Source of the DNA: Adineta ricciae
Taxonomy: Eukaryota; Rotifera; Eurotatoria; Adinetida; Adinetidae
Length of the DNA stretch: 64,000 bases
NCBI GenBank assembly: GCA_905250025.1
Contig: CAJNOJ010000079.1
Coordinates: 1,597-65,596 of the forward strand
Direction: 5' to 3'
Position numbers and translations under genes: made by a program. The stretch's first letter is position 1, and each line of letters opens with the position of its first letter. This document shows positions 34,945-45,976 of this stretch, piece by piece. Below the pieces are notes generated by a model. The model searched no databases. It worked only from the letters and a program-made list of their open reading frames with translations, and was not told the origin of the DNA.

Positions 34945-35571
34945 TCACACTGCACTCATAGACGCTGCTGCCATGAGGTATTGTAAAAGTTCAAATGCTG
35001 CAGACATAACCTGACCTATCAGTGGATGAGCAGAGTATTCTTTAAAAGGTCCCTCAGTAGAATGTAATTGATCTGAGACTAAGAATGTTACTTTGCATCG
35101 ACCTTCTGCTGGATGTGGAGTTCTCTTATCATAACATGGAAGTATTCGATCAGTTATGACTTGACTTGCTTGAAATATATTACTTATGAGTTTATCGGAT
35201 ATTTCTGTTCGATGATCCCAAACAATGAGTTTGCCAGCTTGGTTGATATAACGTGCACTACCGTCCTTGTAGACAGCCAATGTATCTAGACCGTTTGCAA
35301 ATCGTATTTCTACGATTACTCCGAGAAGCTCGTTTGTATCGATTGGTTGAGTCATAGTGTGTAGACGCTGGTAAGCTAATAGACGAAGACGACTTGCGAC
35401 GTGTGGATCTTGCGATAATTTCGTTAACTTTTCTGGATTAGTCTCATCCGACAGCACCAACTTCCATGGATCTTCTGATGAAGTAGTGTTATTTTTATAC
35501 AATTCTAGTTGATCACAGAACAGAAGTTCATAAATTTCGTTGATACTTTCTTGTTGATATGGGCCCGTCAT
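34945..35571 (-). CDS. Intronless 208-aa protein of unknown function
   Basis: A single open frame runs from ATG 35571 to 34945, convergent with the GH3 gene (49 nt between stops). The N-terminal half is helical and acidic. The middle holds GVIVEIRFANGLDTLAVYKD followed by GSARYINQAGKLIVWD, a beta-rich motif I associate with bacterial hypothetical proteins and not with an animal family. The C-terminus is a helix (SAAFELLQYLMAAASMSAV). There is no signal peptide or membrane segment. An acceptor-like GTTTAG lies immediately before the ATG, suggesting the gene has been adopted into the host's splicing system. The function is unknown. Transfer from bacteria is an inference from the lack of introns and the motif. 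Confidence 0.7.
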   Translation of the reverse strand: MTGPYQQESINEIYELLFCDQLELYKNNTTSSEDPWKLVLSDETNPEKLTKLSQDPHVASRLRLLAYQRLHTMTQPIDTNELLGVIVEIRFANGLDTLAVYKDGSARYINQAGKLIVWDHRTEISDKLISNIFQASQVITDRILPCYDKRTPHPAEGRCKVTFLVSDQLHSTEGPFKEYSAHPLIGQVMSAAFELLQYLMAAASMSAV

Positions 35572-36562
35572 CTAAACACATGAACATCAATGTCGCTATA
35601 AACAAACTCGATGTTTTTCGATTTTATTACAGTTACTTTAGATGCAATAGTGAATGAAATTGGATTTGTGTGATCTACGGCTGTGCATATAAACGAGAGG
35701 AAAAAACGGAAGTGATTTATGTCACAATACAGATGACTCGTTTGTTTACCGAAATAGAAACATTTATTCATTCTAACAAAAAGAAAAACACGCATCATAT
35801 TCACGAAGACATAGATTAATGCGCCATCATAAAGCAAAAAGACAAAAGAGATAACGAGGAGAGAATCTATATTCTATAATGATTACCGTCATCGTCATCA
35901 ATTTATCCTTCATAAATATTCAAATACTAAAAAAAATGTATGAAAAACAACAAACGAAAAACTAGATGGCATCTCGGCATTGCCGAGAGTGCAAGGTAAG
36001 ATGTGAAGCGATAGATGTAAAAGTTTTGCCTTCTTTCGTTAGAATTCACTAATAAATGATAGTTTTGAAAATTATTGAATCGCAATGAAGAAAACCTCCA
36101 TGTTTCGATCAAAAACTTTCTCTTGAAACAATATTTATTTATTGCTCAAATAACTTTTCTATTGTTTGACTATCATTATCCAGTTACTTTGGAAAAGTCG
36201 CGCCTAACTTTCTTTTAAGTCAGAATCGTCTTTTTCTAACGTTTCCTGTAAACCAATGAAGATGTTTATCAAAAATGAGTTTCGAACGCTATAAATTCAA
36301 CATTTGTACGTTCATTGCACGTTTCAACCATAATTCTATGAGCCGTAGTTCTCAAGATCATCGCGACACAAAATAACCAAATTGTATGCGTACGCATATA
36401 GTATAGAAAGAAATAAAGAAAACTCGCGACACGATGCAATATAGATGCTTCGCATCTTTTAATAATAACATTTACAAAATTGGATACATGAATACAAGTT
36501 GTTAACAAAACCTAAAAGACCGACTGTGCATTCTTCAATCATGCTGCACATGCGATCTTATA
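35572..36562. other. Intergenic, no gene recognised
   Basis: About 1 kb of AT-rich DNA between two minus-strand genes. Open frames at 35837-35568, 36112-35927 and 36508-36269 are low-complexity and carry no family signal. It probably holds a 3' UTR and the upstream region of the 208-aa gene. Confidence 0.35.
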
Positions 36563-38050
36563 TCAGTTGGATTTGGGAGTACAACAGCAATAAAATCTTC
36601 CGCTGCGATTGTTGCAAGGTGTCCTACTACCGACAGGGCCAATGGAAAACCGACCGATATAAGTAGTAGGATCGCCGTACGAATTAACACAATCACCACT
36701 GGGTGGATTTGCACGAACATTGCAGTCGTATGTGCCACCATTCAGAGTATTGGATATCGCCATAGCAGGATGACGACCATATGAACCCGAACAGAAAGCG
36801 GCACAACTTTTCGTATCGGTACCATTCAACAAACGGCCTCGGTAAGTATAAGTATATACAAGATTGAAGCGGCATGTACTGCATGTTGGTGGCAACTCAG
36901 TCGTCGTCGTCGTTGTTGTGGTAGTAGTACTAGTATTAGTAGTAGTTTGTGTTGTTGAAACACTCGTTTCGGAGGACGATGTGTCTGTTGCAGTGGTAAA
37001 TTGAGTGTATTGATTGGATGTAGTATTAGGAGAATCAGTGAAAGTTACTACCGTGTTAGTAATTATTGGATCTAGGGCTAAATATGAGAAAAGTTAACGA
37101 AACCTAATAAAATATATGTCGTGCACTTACTCGAAACTGGACTAAATGAACAAAATTCATTCTTAATATTTTGTACTTCGCTGTTGCTCAGATACATTAC
37201 CAAATCTGGATTTTGCCGAGGATTTCGAATGATATCTTTAACTACATGAATAAAGTGATCTCGTTTGCTAACAGTATTATAATATTTCGGTATATTGACG
37301 ACGAATCGAACATGTAATTGATAGCCATTTAATGTTGGCACTCGTTCACAAGGTATTAATCTGAATAACCTAAATACAAAATGAGTGTTTTAATTCAGAG
37401 CAACTGTCATTCTAACTTTATTTCTCAAAATTGATCATGCGAATGTCGTAGAAATTACATTGTATTTACCCTTTTCTCCGACCCGTGTTCAGAAGTCTTG
37501 TAGTGGTACCAAATTGAACGGAGCTAATCGAAGAAATGTAACCTTCTAGACCATATGCTTTCTCTAACTAAAAAGAAACAAGTAAACAACAACTAGCACT
37601 CTTTCTACTGAGTGACGTTTATATACCTGTGAAATCATCATACTCTCGTTTACAGCCTTTGCAATATTCATACTGCTGTAGTTTGTTCCATAAGTCACTG
37701 AAAAAGTATATTGAACTAAAGAAGACAATAATTAGAAGTATTGAAAAAAAGTGTATAAATTACATAGTTGGCCATTGACTGCAACGGATCGATCTGGTAG
37801 ATAAACAGGGATCAATGAGATGGCCATCGTCATTAGTATAATTCCCACAACCAACAGACAACAGATGCATGACCATGCATGATCCAATCGACGTCTGAAA
37901 AAAGATATCCGTCATCAAAGTTGTCTAACCAGGCATAAGAAAATGGAAGATTTGGAGATTTTAAAAATCTAACACTTCCACTATTTTTTATCAAGATACA
38001 TACTCGTAACTGATTTTATTACTGTTCGCCTCACGATTGACAAGAGCCAT
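36563..38050 (-). CDS. Type II membrane protein with Thr-rich stalk and Cys-rich ectodomain
   Basis: The gene starts MALVNREANSNKISYE at 38050. The second exon encodes a single hydrophobic anchor (ICCLLVVGIILMTMAISLI). Later exons encode an SEA-like alpha/beta region (YTFSVTYGTNYSSMNIAKAV; YQLHVRFVVNIPKYY), a Ser/Thr-rich stalk with a run of Thr near 36910-36950, and a C-terminal domain with about ten Cys (PPTCSTCRFNLVYTY, KSCAAFCSGSYG, CNNRSGRFYCCC). The topology suggests a mucin-like cell-surface or secreted protein with the C-terminus outside the cell. No named family is recognised for the Cys-rich part, and the exon boundaries in the middle are approximate. Confidence 0.6.
36899..36953. 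repeat. Imperfect trinucleotide repeat coding for Thr
   Basis: Tandem GTT/GTC/GTA triplets read on the minus strand as ACN codons, producing the Thr run in the stalk of the type II membrane protein. Confidence 0.75.
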
Positions 38051-38862
38051 GAAACTTTAGAAATCCGTCTTTAGTCACAAGAGAATGATACCATAATATA
38101 CTTTAGTACAAGTCTGTATTCTGCCCTGAAATTCACCGATTTTATACCAAAGTGTTGACTATTAAACTGATTTCATATTGATATGCGTACGTCATATTGT
38201 TATTAATGAAACATTAACATGTGATTTGGTTTGTGATACCTTGCTAAACAGTCATGTGATCTGACGTATCTATATGTGATTCTTGCACATCTGGGTGACT
38301 TATTACTGTAATTAAAAAGTAATCAAACCTGGCGATATCGACAAGCGTTCCTAGTTTAAATAAGTATTTGATATGAGGTTTGAAAAATCTATGTGTCAGT
38401 GTATTTCATCCAGGTAATACCTTGGATATCATACTTGTCGACTAGGAAACATATTATGTTGCATGGATTGCCTTTTTTTTCATGTAACATTAATTAAATG
38501 AATGAGTTGAATTTAATTAGAATATTGAATCTTGAAGGTGAATGAGTTGAATAAAGTTGTGGACTTTGTTTTTTGTCAATTTGATTGATTTTATTCGAAT
38601 AAAATTGCTGACGCACTGCTTGTTTTTCGATTTTGTTACTACATTTCATAAAGTACACGTATTAATTAAGCACTTTATTGAATACACCTAAACGACTGAT
38701 TATATGAGCAATACTTATGTACCATATGTGTTAATTATATTTTGATTTATAGGAAATTATTCGAAATAGAATCGATCTACTCACTCAACCCAAAATAGGA
38801 CTGTTGGAGAAAGAAATGAATAGAAAGAACTATGCTAACTTTATTTCTTACAAGATTAGTAT
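38051..38862. other. Intergenic, AT-rich, no gene recognised
   Basis: About 800 bp between the starts of the type II membrane protein gene and the 3' end of the ART-TPR gene, notably AT-rich around 38450-38720. No coding frame is supported. Confidence 0.4.
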
Positions 38863-40965
38863 CTACACTCTCTTTTCTACAAAATCGAGACGTTTTTGCC
38901 ATTGTCGAAGGCGAGTATCGTTTGATGGTAATGAACGTCGTCCAATTTCAACAGCTAGTCGATAGTTTTGACGTGCCATTTGGTAATTTTCTGACTCGTG
39001 GTACACAAATCCAATATTACTATACGTTTGAGCCAAATCATAATGATTTGAAGGAAGAATTCTTTGTTGAATTTCAAGTGCTTGTTTGTGTGATTCAAGT
39101 GCTTTACCATGTTTATCCATTTTTTCATAGACAGAGCCCAGGTTATTGTAAGAATACGCGATGTTCTCTTGATGTTTTGAATCATTCGAGCGTACTGCTC
39201 GCCGAATCTTAATAGCGTCCATATAGAATTTGATCGCTTTCGCGTAATCCTTTGTTTTCTCATAGACCGACGCAATGTGATTGCAGGAATGTCCTAAGCC
39301 AACCAAATCCGGATGTTTTGCTTGTATTTGAATACCTAATGCACCCTCATAATGAAGCAAAGCACTGGAATATTGTTCCATTTCTTCATGAACACTGCCG
39401 ATTTCTGTATGAATGACACCAAAAAATCGATCATTTTCAGGCAGACTTCTCTCTTTGATTGTCAATGCTTTGTCATAATACTCGAGCGCTTCTTTATATT
39501 TCTTTTGTTTTTTTGTGCTCCATGCGAGTTGTTTATAACAATGCACTTCATCATCTTCATTATTTGCTTGATCAAGAAGACCTTCGTAAAATTCTTCGGC
39601 TTTGTCGAACTGACGAAGGTTAATCAGTAATTTGCCTAAACGCTCCCATCCATTGGATCTTTCGATTTTCTCTTGGATACATTTTGTTAAATCATTCAAT
39701 TGTGAATCTTGATCGCTCGTTTGAACCAGATCTACCTGCCATAGATTTGCTGTTTTATCAACTTCGACCATGTTTCCAATGCGAAACACCGTGTGCATGG
39801 TGAAGAGAATTTCATGTTCCATTTCATGTTGACTCACGGCTTTGATATCCGCAAATGGTGTGGACTGCGTCGAAGGGTCTATGTTGATTATAAAAACGAT
39901 TCCTATAGAATCATAATTGGCAAGTGCACTACGAGCAAACGCATATGCAACACCAGGATCTCTACTTGTTGATAGAAAATTATTGAACGATATGAGACCG
40001 CCTTGTGTTTGATTCAGTTTTTCAAAATCTGCTCTTAACAAACCTTGACCTCGATACGTAGTAAATTTTTCCATAAAAGGATTTCCACGAAATTGTTCAC
40101 GATGCAATTCTTCAATATGACGATGAATATCGCGAATAAAAAAACCCATTTTGATTAATGTATCGACTTCCATCATACGTAATGCTTGATTAAGTAATGA
40201 ATAGAGACAACATTCATGTGTATACCACCAAATTGGTGTTTGATTTCTATAGTTCTTTTCGAATTCGTCGATATTTCTTAGTTGAACAACGTTGTCAGCA
40301 AATGCTTCGCGATAATATTTAACGAAATTCTTCATATGTCTTTCATCGAAATCAATCTTTAGTAAAATATCTTTCAATATTTGTGTGTACATATATGTTG
40401 GATCGAGATGATCGATATTTCCGGTGAATTTTGTACTGCTTTTCGGTACGAAACCAAAAGAGATCGTGTTTCGATCGCAGTTTTGCGCGTCTTGTTTCAA
40501 TTTGAGACCTAATGATGACATACAGTCGTAGTAGTCTTTCACTTTCAACCATTGTTTGGTCCAATCTGGAGCAGGTACATGTGTTTCACAAAAAACATAA
40601 ATCGAATCGATTTGAACGATACTGTGAATAAGTGGTACGATATCTTCAGCTATTTTTTCTGGTACAATCAGGAGTATCTTCTCGTCTTTGATATCGCTTA
40701 CAAAATCAATGCATTCGTCCGAATCAGTATATACATATGTTGTGTGGATAATTCGGCCAGATTCAGTTAATAAACTCTTGAACCCTTCAGTTTGGTTTTC
40801 ATTCATATAAGGATCTAGCCAAACAATTATACAGTTTTGTACGATGCGTGAACTGATCGGTGCGCGCGGTTTACGAATTGAAATTGCGGGTGAGCGCTTT
40901 GTTTTAGGTTTTGGTTTTGTTAGGCCTATAGCCTGCCATGATTTAATCAGATCGGTCAAATCCAT
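38863..40965 (-). CDS. NAD:arginine ADP-ribosyltransferase fused to kinesin-light-chain-like TPRs
   Basis: This intronless frame of 700 aa runs from Met 40965 (MDLTDLIKSWQAIG); an upstream Met at 41166 is less likely. Residues about 45-180 form an alpha/beta domain (IIVWLDPYMNEN, TDSDECIDFVSDI, KILLIVPEKIAEDIVPLIHS). The ART domain follows with the R-S-ExE set: Arg in TTYRGQGLL, Ser in NFLSTSRD and Glu-x-Glu in EHEILFTMHTVFRIG. The C-terminal third has about six 42-residue TPRs of the kinesin light chain type (ALEYYDKALTIKE, YNNLGSVYEKMDKHGKALE). ARTs transfer ADP-ribose from NAD+ to Arg side chains, and the TPRs probably select partners. There is no signal peptide, so it is probably cytosolic. 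This architecture is expanded in bdelloids. Confidence 0.88.
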   Translation of the reverse strand: MDLTDLIKSWQAIGLTKPKPKTKRSPAISIRKPRAPISSRIVQNCIIVWLDPYMNENQTEGFKSLLTESGRIIHTTYVYTDSDECIDFVSDIKDEKILLIVPEKIAEDIVPLIHSIVQIDSIYVFCETHVPAPDWTKQWLKVKDYYDCMSSLGLKLKQDAQNCDRNTISFGFVPKSSTKFTGNIDHLDPTYMYTQILKDILLKIDFDERHMKNFVKYYREAFADNVVQLRNIDEFEKNYRNQTPIWWYTHECCLYSLLNQALRMMEVDTLIKMGFFIRDIHRHIEELHREQFRGNPFMEKFTTYRGQGLLRADFEKLNQTQGGLISFNNFLSTSRDPGVAYAFARSALANYDSIGIVFIINIDPSTQSTPFADIKAVSQHEMEHEILFTMHTVFRIGNMVEVDKTANLWQVDLVQTSDQDSQLNDLTKCIQEKIERSNGWERLGKLLINLRQFDKAEEFYEGLLDQANNEDDEVHCYKQLAWSTKKQKKYKEALEYYDKALTIKERSLPENDRFFGVIHTEIGSVHEEMEQYSSALLHYEGALGIQIQAKHPDLVGLGHSCNHIASVYEKTKDYAKAIKFYMDAIKIRRAVRSNDSKHQENIAYSYNNLGSVYEKMDKHGKALESHKQALEIQQRILPSNHYDLAQTYSNIGFVYHESENYQMARQNYRLAVEIGRRSLPSNDTRLRQWQKRLDFVEKRV

Positions 40966-41166
40966 TTGACGAAAGTACGATTGTGAATGACGATCGTCAG
41001 TCAAGTGAGAAGAACGAGGGGACTTCGGATAATAAAAACGACTAATGCCGACGAAAACAGTCTTTCTGCCGTTGTGGGCGCGTTTCACAGAGAAAAAAAA
41101 AGTTACTCGTTCTTCCTTCTTATCTTGACTGACGTGCACATGAGAGAGACCAAATTTTTTCTTCAC

Positions 41167-41599
41167 CCGTAGATTTTTTTACACATTCTCAAATATCGCT
41201 GTTGTCGTTTCAAATTTTGCTCTTCGATGTGTAGTTGAAGTGTTTATTCAAAGTCGCGAGAAACAACGCACCATGTGACATGTATTTCTCCCGTCTAGGA
41301 TACCATAGATGTATCTGGCGAATTCGATTCCGTTGAGAGAAGAACTTTGTTACTAAGAAACCAAATTAATATTAATTTATCAAAATATATGTTCTGTTCA
41401 CTTTACTTCCTATGCTTTCTTAACAAACAGAGTGACTATGACTCATGTTGGTTTTTTCCAAGAAGTGAATCATCCGTGCGTCTTTCTATACACGTGATGG
41501 AAAAAGAGAACACCTTATTACTGAGATAAAATATCAATAGAAAACCATAGTTGCACACGTATATAATAGTAGATCATCACGCAAACAACTGTACCAAAT
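41167..41599. promoter_or_regulatory. Divergent upstream region, ART-TPR and F-box genes
   Basis: The spacer between the minus-strand ART-TPR gene and the plus-strand F-box gene serves both upstream regions. A TATA-like GTATATAATA lies at about 41561-41570, some 30 nt before the F-box gene's ATG. Confidence 0.4.
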
Positions 41600-43422
41600 A
41601 TGAATCGGGTGAAACGTAAACTATATCGTGATGCAACGTCCAAACGAGTACGATGTAAGTTTTAAAAGATGAGACCTTCGTAGTTTTTTACTTTATTCTG
41701 AATACATAGCTGAAAAGAACACCGCTGTTGAATATTTGTCTAACGAACTCTTTCTTGAAATCTTCGACTATCTTGATGCATATCATATATGGAAAGCATT
41801 TACGAATCTGAACAAACGCTTCCAAGATCTGCTTTCATCATCATCCCTTCGCCTCAAAGTGATTATGAAGTCTAATGATCAATCACCCGGTTGTGATGAC
41901 CAGGTGAATTGCATTGTTCAACATAAGCATCAATTGGCGTCACTTTCTCTGTACGATTCTACATTTATCGATCAGTTTTTTCAAACAATCACATGTGGTT
42001 CTTTTTTTCAACGTTTGGAGTCGGTCGTACTAGAAAACTTAAAACCACGTGACCTTCTTCCAATCCTCCTAAAACTAATTCGAGTTCCCCGACTCAGTTT
42101 ACTAATGCTCACCGTCTGCAATGGCAACGCTATTCCTGATTTCAGTAACGCATATCGACTCATTCTCGGTTTACCGATGATACAATACATTAAGCTTCGT
42201 TACCTTGGACCAACACCACTACTTCTTCTGAGAAACATTAGTGATCAATATAGTACTCTGAAACGATTGAACTTAGATCATACATGCCAATCTGCGGACC
42301 TGGTCTATTTATTGTCTTATACACCCTGCCTTTCTCATCTACGTTGTCGCACGTTAAAACCATCTCAACAAATGAATGAAAAACTAGCAGTCTCAGTACC
42401 TTATTTAACCTACTTATTCCTAGAAGAATGTGATTTGCATTTTTATGAACTCGAAATATTTATCAAGAAGCTCGCATCACAATTACGAACTTTTCGCATT
42501 TTAAGACTAAAAGATACTACTTATCTTGATCATGAGCGATGGGAACGCTTGATAACAACACATATGCCCTATTTGAGCCATCTTCGTCTCGGAATTCATC
42601 AATTAATGGTTGACAGTTTGGAAATAACACCATATCACCACCGCATTCAAAGATTTACTTCACAATTCTGGGCTGAACATCGATGGATTTTCGACATTCG
42701 AGTTGTTACCTATAACTCCTCTCAAGTAATAATCTCATATCTCATTGAATCAGACAAGTATGCTATGAAAGAATATTAATTTATCCGTAATAACTTATTC
42801 TCCTAGGACACAAAGAAAGTCTACTCCTGATCGAAGTGATTTGAGTACCACGTTATTCCTGTTAGAGCAATCTAGATCAACGGATTATCACGCAGGACTT
42901 ATCGATAAACTTGCGGTTCTATTTACTCTTGTTCAAATACAGCGGCTGGCTCTCCAATATCGTACAACTTTTGCTGGAATATTACTTGACTTTTTACGAC
43001 ATTTGCCAAATCTAAAAACACTACAGATTCGATCATTATCATTGGATGAGCCACGATATTTAAACGACGAAGAAAAGGAAATCTATCGGTCAATATCAAC
43101 TAATAATCAAATAAAAACACTGTATATCAAAGAAGTAACGGAGTTAGCACAAATTCAATTTCTGATTGATTTATGCTCATCATTACGATATCTGAGTATT
43201 GATAATTTGAGTAACTTGAGTATGAAATCAGTGCTCGAGCTTATCTTATTTAAAAACTACGAACGTGCATCTCACTTGCGTGGATTAGTTATTAATATAC
43301 GAGAACCTTGTCAGAGAACACTTATGGAAGCACAAAATACGGTTCACTCAGATGAACGATGTAACAAGTACTCAATTTCACTATATGCTGGTAAATACAT
43401 TCATATACAAAAGCGTAATTGA
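41600..43422 (+). CDS. F-box protein with degenerate leucine-rich region
   Basis: Three exons (41600-41654, 41710-42757, 42807-43422) join in frame to 572 aa. After a basic N-terminus (MNRVKRKLYRDATSKRVR), the F-box is visible as VEYLSNELFLEIFDYLDAYH followed by IWKAFTNLNKRFQDLL. The rest repeats Leu-rich strand-turn-helix patterns (LASLSLYDSTFID, LRHLPNLKTLQIRSLSL, SSLRYLSIDNLSNLS) without a strict LRR consensus. This is the large F-box/LRR-like family seen in many copies in bdelloid genomes. Such proteins recruit substrates to SCF ligases through SKP1 and CUL1. The intron before exon 3 contains stop codons, so the gene can look like two frames. No specific substrate can be inferred. Confidence 0.82.
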
Positions 43423-43893
43423 AATTTTATAGTTTCTCATCGTTCGACATACTTTTTTTATAAAATAAAAGTTTTGTATTAACTGATGACTAATGCTCGC
43501 TTTTATGTTTTAGAAGAAACAGTATACTACGCTTATGGTTTGATTTTTCGAAAGGAGTTATATGATTACATTATTTTTCAACGGACACATTAGATATGAG
43601 CAATCGTAGAAATGGTTTCATTCAGATAGAAATTGATATGTGAAGTAGCAGATGAGAAATCGACTGTGTAGCAATAATACAAGATTTTTTCCAGAATGAA
43701 CATCATTTTACGATCTGTAGTGCTATGCATCGTTTGCTTTGACTGAGCTAAGAATACAAGTAGATATATTTCTGTACAGAAAACAACATCTATGTTTGAT
43801 ATTTAACAAGAATAGAGACTGTTTCGCTGCAGTTTTCTGACAATCCTGTCGTTGTGTTCAGTACAAGATCTTCCAGCATTGAGACATAATGGA
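43423..43893. other. Intergenic between convergent genes
   Basis: The 3' regions of the F-box gene (plus) and the GPCR gene (minus) meet here. AATAAAA at about 43463 is a plausible poly(A) signal for the F-box gene. Nothing else was seen. Confidence 0.4.
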
Positions 43894-44936
43894 TTATTGA
43901 GGTATTATTTGATTGGTGAGTTTTCGCATCCATTGTTGACTTTGAGTTAGTGGAATTCGAAATAGAACATAAATCAACTGACGACGAAATCTTTTCGATG
44001 TGCAAACATATACATAAAATGAGTTCTAAGAAAGAAAACTTGATTAAATATTTGTGCCCTAACAAATTCGATATGCATGATACTTACAGCGTAATAAACA
44101 TAGTAAAGCATTAGAGTAATATGAGAAGCTAGCTGGAGTTTCGCTCGAAAAAGACGATCATCGCTCCTCTCAGCATTCAATGATAAAATATTTACAATTG
44201 TATACGGTAAAAGTGTAAAGAAATTCGCCAGTACTTGTACCAAAACCATAACAGTCAGCTGTTTATCTAATTCTCGTCGAGCAATAGGAACAGTATCACG
44301 TGATGTTCGACGAATATTTCCATAGGACATTGAGCCAAAACTTGCTGTTACAGAGAATGGTAAGAAGCCGAGAAGAATTAAAACAATGAAATAAGTGCGA
44401 TATTGGATGTAGAATGCATTTGTCATTTCGCAACTAACTTTATTTGTTCCATTTGCAATGACATGATTGTTAAAAACTGCATACGGTATACCGTGTAAAA
44501 TCCAAACTAAACTGAATACGAAGACCAAGGATAAAGCTACGCGAAAGTGACACATTCTTTTTAAACATGCCCAATGAGCTGTAGCACAATACTGGTCAAT
44601 CGTGGCAAGACAAAAACATGTCAGCGATATCATTACACATATGTGAGAGAAATATAAGCGAAATTTACAATAAAACAAAGAGGCGCCTGTTCCATCGCTG
44701 CCATAAGCATATAGAAAAATACGAGGCAACAGACCCGTGCATAATTGGCCAATATTGAATATCGACATTATGGTCAGGTACAATGCACATGAATTTCGCC
44801 GAAATGTTCGAAGAGTGAGAAATACTGTTAGATTTAGAAGTCCGCCGATGACACCCATCAACAAAACTACAAAGCCACCATAGATAGCAATGTTACTTCC
44901 AATTGACTTCAATAATGAAATGTATCTCGAGGACAT
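43894..44936 (-). CDS. Rhodopsin-class G-protein-coupled receptor (orphan)
   Basis: Two exons (44936-44088, 44025-43894) join to 326 aa with seven hydrophobic segments: TM1 IAIYGGFVVLLMGVIGGLLN (with the TM1 Asn), TM2 ALYLTIMSIFNIGQL, TM3 HICVMISLTCFCLATIDQYC (DQY in place of DRY), TM4 VALSLVFVFSLVWILHGIPY, TM5 FIVLILLGFLPFSVTASF, TM6 LTVMVLVQVLANFFTLLPYT and TM7 HITLMLYYVYYANSFYVYV. The TM7 motif is ANSFYVYV, not NPxxY. Exon 2 adds a basic helix 8 (TSKRFRRQLIYVLF). The sequence type belongs to the expanded divergent peptide-receptor-like GPCRs of bdelloids. The ligand is unknown. The longer upstream start (45017) lacks the TM1 context and is not favoured. Confidence 0.85.
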
Positions 44937-45334
44937 TTTTAAACAGCAATCTCTTGGGGCCGGTCTTGCTCTCCGATTCTTAACTAGGAAATGAATGTTG
45001 TCAAAGAGGATTTCCAATTAATATAGCCGAAGGATACGTGTTTAAGTCTTTTGTCATTTCCGGTCCAGATTTTTGTTAAACTTACAATCATAACTAAACT
45101 CGTTCTTAATTACATACAAATACTTCGTTAATCATGAGTATTCTTTGATCTCTCAAAAGTTAGCAGTCTTTGACATGCATATATTTTTTTACAAGATGGG
45201 AAACTCAACTTCTAAATTAAAAAACTCTAATAAATAATGTACTAATATTTCACTCGAGAGGATGATGGGCTCGACCCGCTGTTAATGTCGAGGTCGCATT
45301 AGTGCCAAAAATCGTATGATGATGGAGGATATTT
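44937..45334. other. Intergenic upstream of the GPCR
   Basis: AT-rich divergent spacer between the GPCR start and the following plus-strand frame. No feature was recognised. Confidence 0.35.
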
Positions 45335-45976
45335 TTGTGTATGATGAAAGAGCCATCTTTATTTGTTCTGGATGAAAAAAAAATAGAAAGGTTGGTTGTT
45401 CCGTGTCTTCTGCTGAATTCGGTGATAACCAAGATGATGTTGCGGGATTTTGCCCATTATAATGAGAATTTTTTCTGTGAGAAGATTATATATCAGTCAC
45501 ATTTTATGTTGAAGGAGTTATATTTCTTCATGATGTACAACCAGCTGATTGTGCTGCTCGATCGTCATATCAATGTTTCGGGCAACAGTTTGCGTGCAAA
45601 ATTAACTATGGATGAATCTCAATGTGTGAAGATCTTTACCGCAATAGATCCGTGTCTTACGTTTCTCGAGCAGAGCATCAACAAGCGAATCTTTGTCATT
45701 GTGCCTGGTTCATTCGATCCAACGACAGTGCTATCGATATGCGATCATAAACATGTACATCACATCTATTCACTTCATGGAGATATTGCAAGTCATACCA
45801 ATTTGGCAGAAGGTTATGCAAATAAATTAACCACGTTCAATCATGAAGATAACTTAATAGGTCGACTTTTCCAAGATATTGAAAACTATCTACGTCAACA
45901 AGCAAACGAATGCATCATACAAGCCAATATTTACAAAGAACGTGCGAAACAGGTTAGCACAGGGTGCTGTGGTTGA
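45335..45976 (+). CDS. Stand-alone relative of the ART-TPR N-terminal domain
   Basis: The frame encodes up to 213 aa. From about residue 65 on it follows the N-terminal domain of the ART-TPR protein 4-6 kb upstream: LIVLLDRHIN for IIVWLDPYMN, VKIFTAIDPCLTFLEQSINK for the TDSDECIDFVSDIKD region, RIFVIVPGSF for KILLIVPEKI, and VHHIYSLHGDI for DSIYVFCETH. The C-terminus adds an amphipathic helix and ends QVSTGCCG. There is no ART or TPR part. The first 60 residues do not resemble the domain and may be non-coding, so the true start or an upstream exon is uncertain. It could be a truncated duplicate or a genuine single-domain partner. The function of the domain is unknown. Confidence 0.55.
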   Translation: MCMMKEPSLFVLDEKKIERLVVPCLLLNSVITKMMLRDFAHYNENFFCEKIIYQSHFMLKELYFFMMYNQLIVLLDRHINVSGNSLRAKLTMDESQCVKIFTAIDPCLTFLEQSINKRIFVIVPGSFDPTTVLSICDHKHVHHIYSLHGDIASHTNLAEGYANKLTTFNHEDNLIGRLFQDIENYLRQQANECIIQANIYKERAKQVSTGCCG

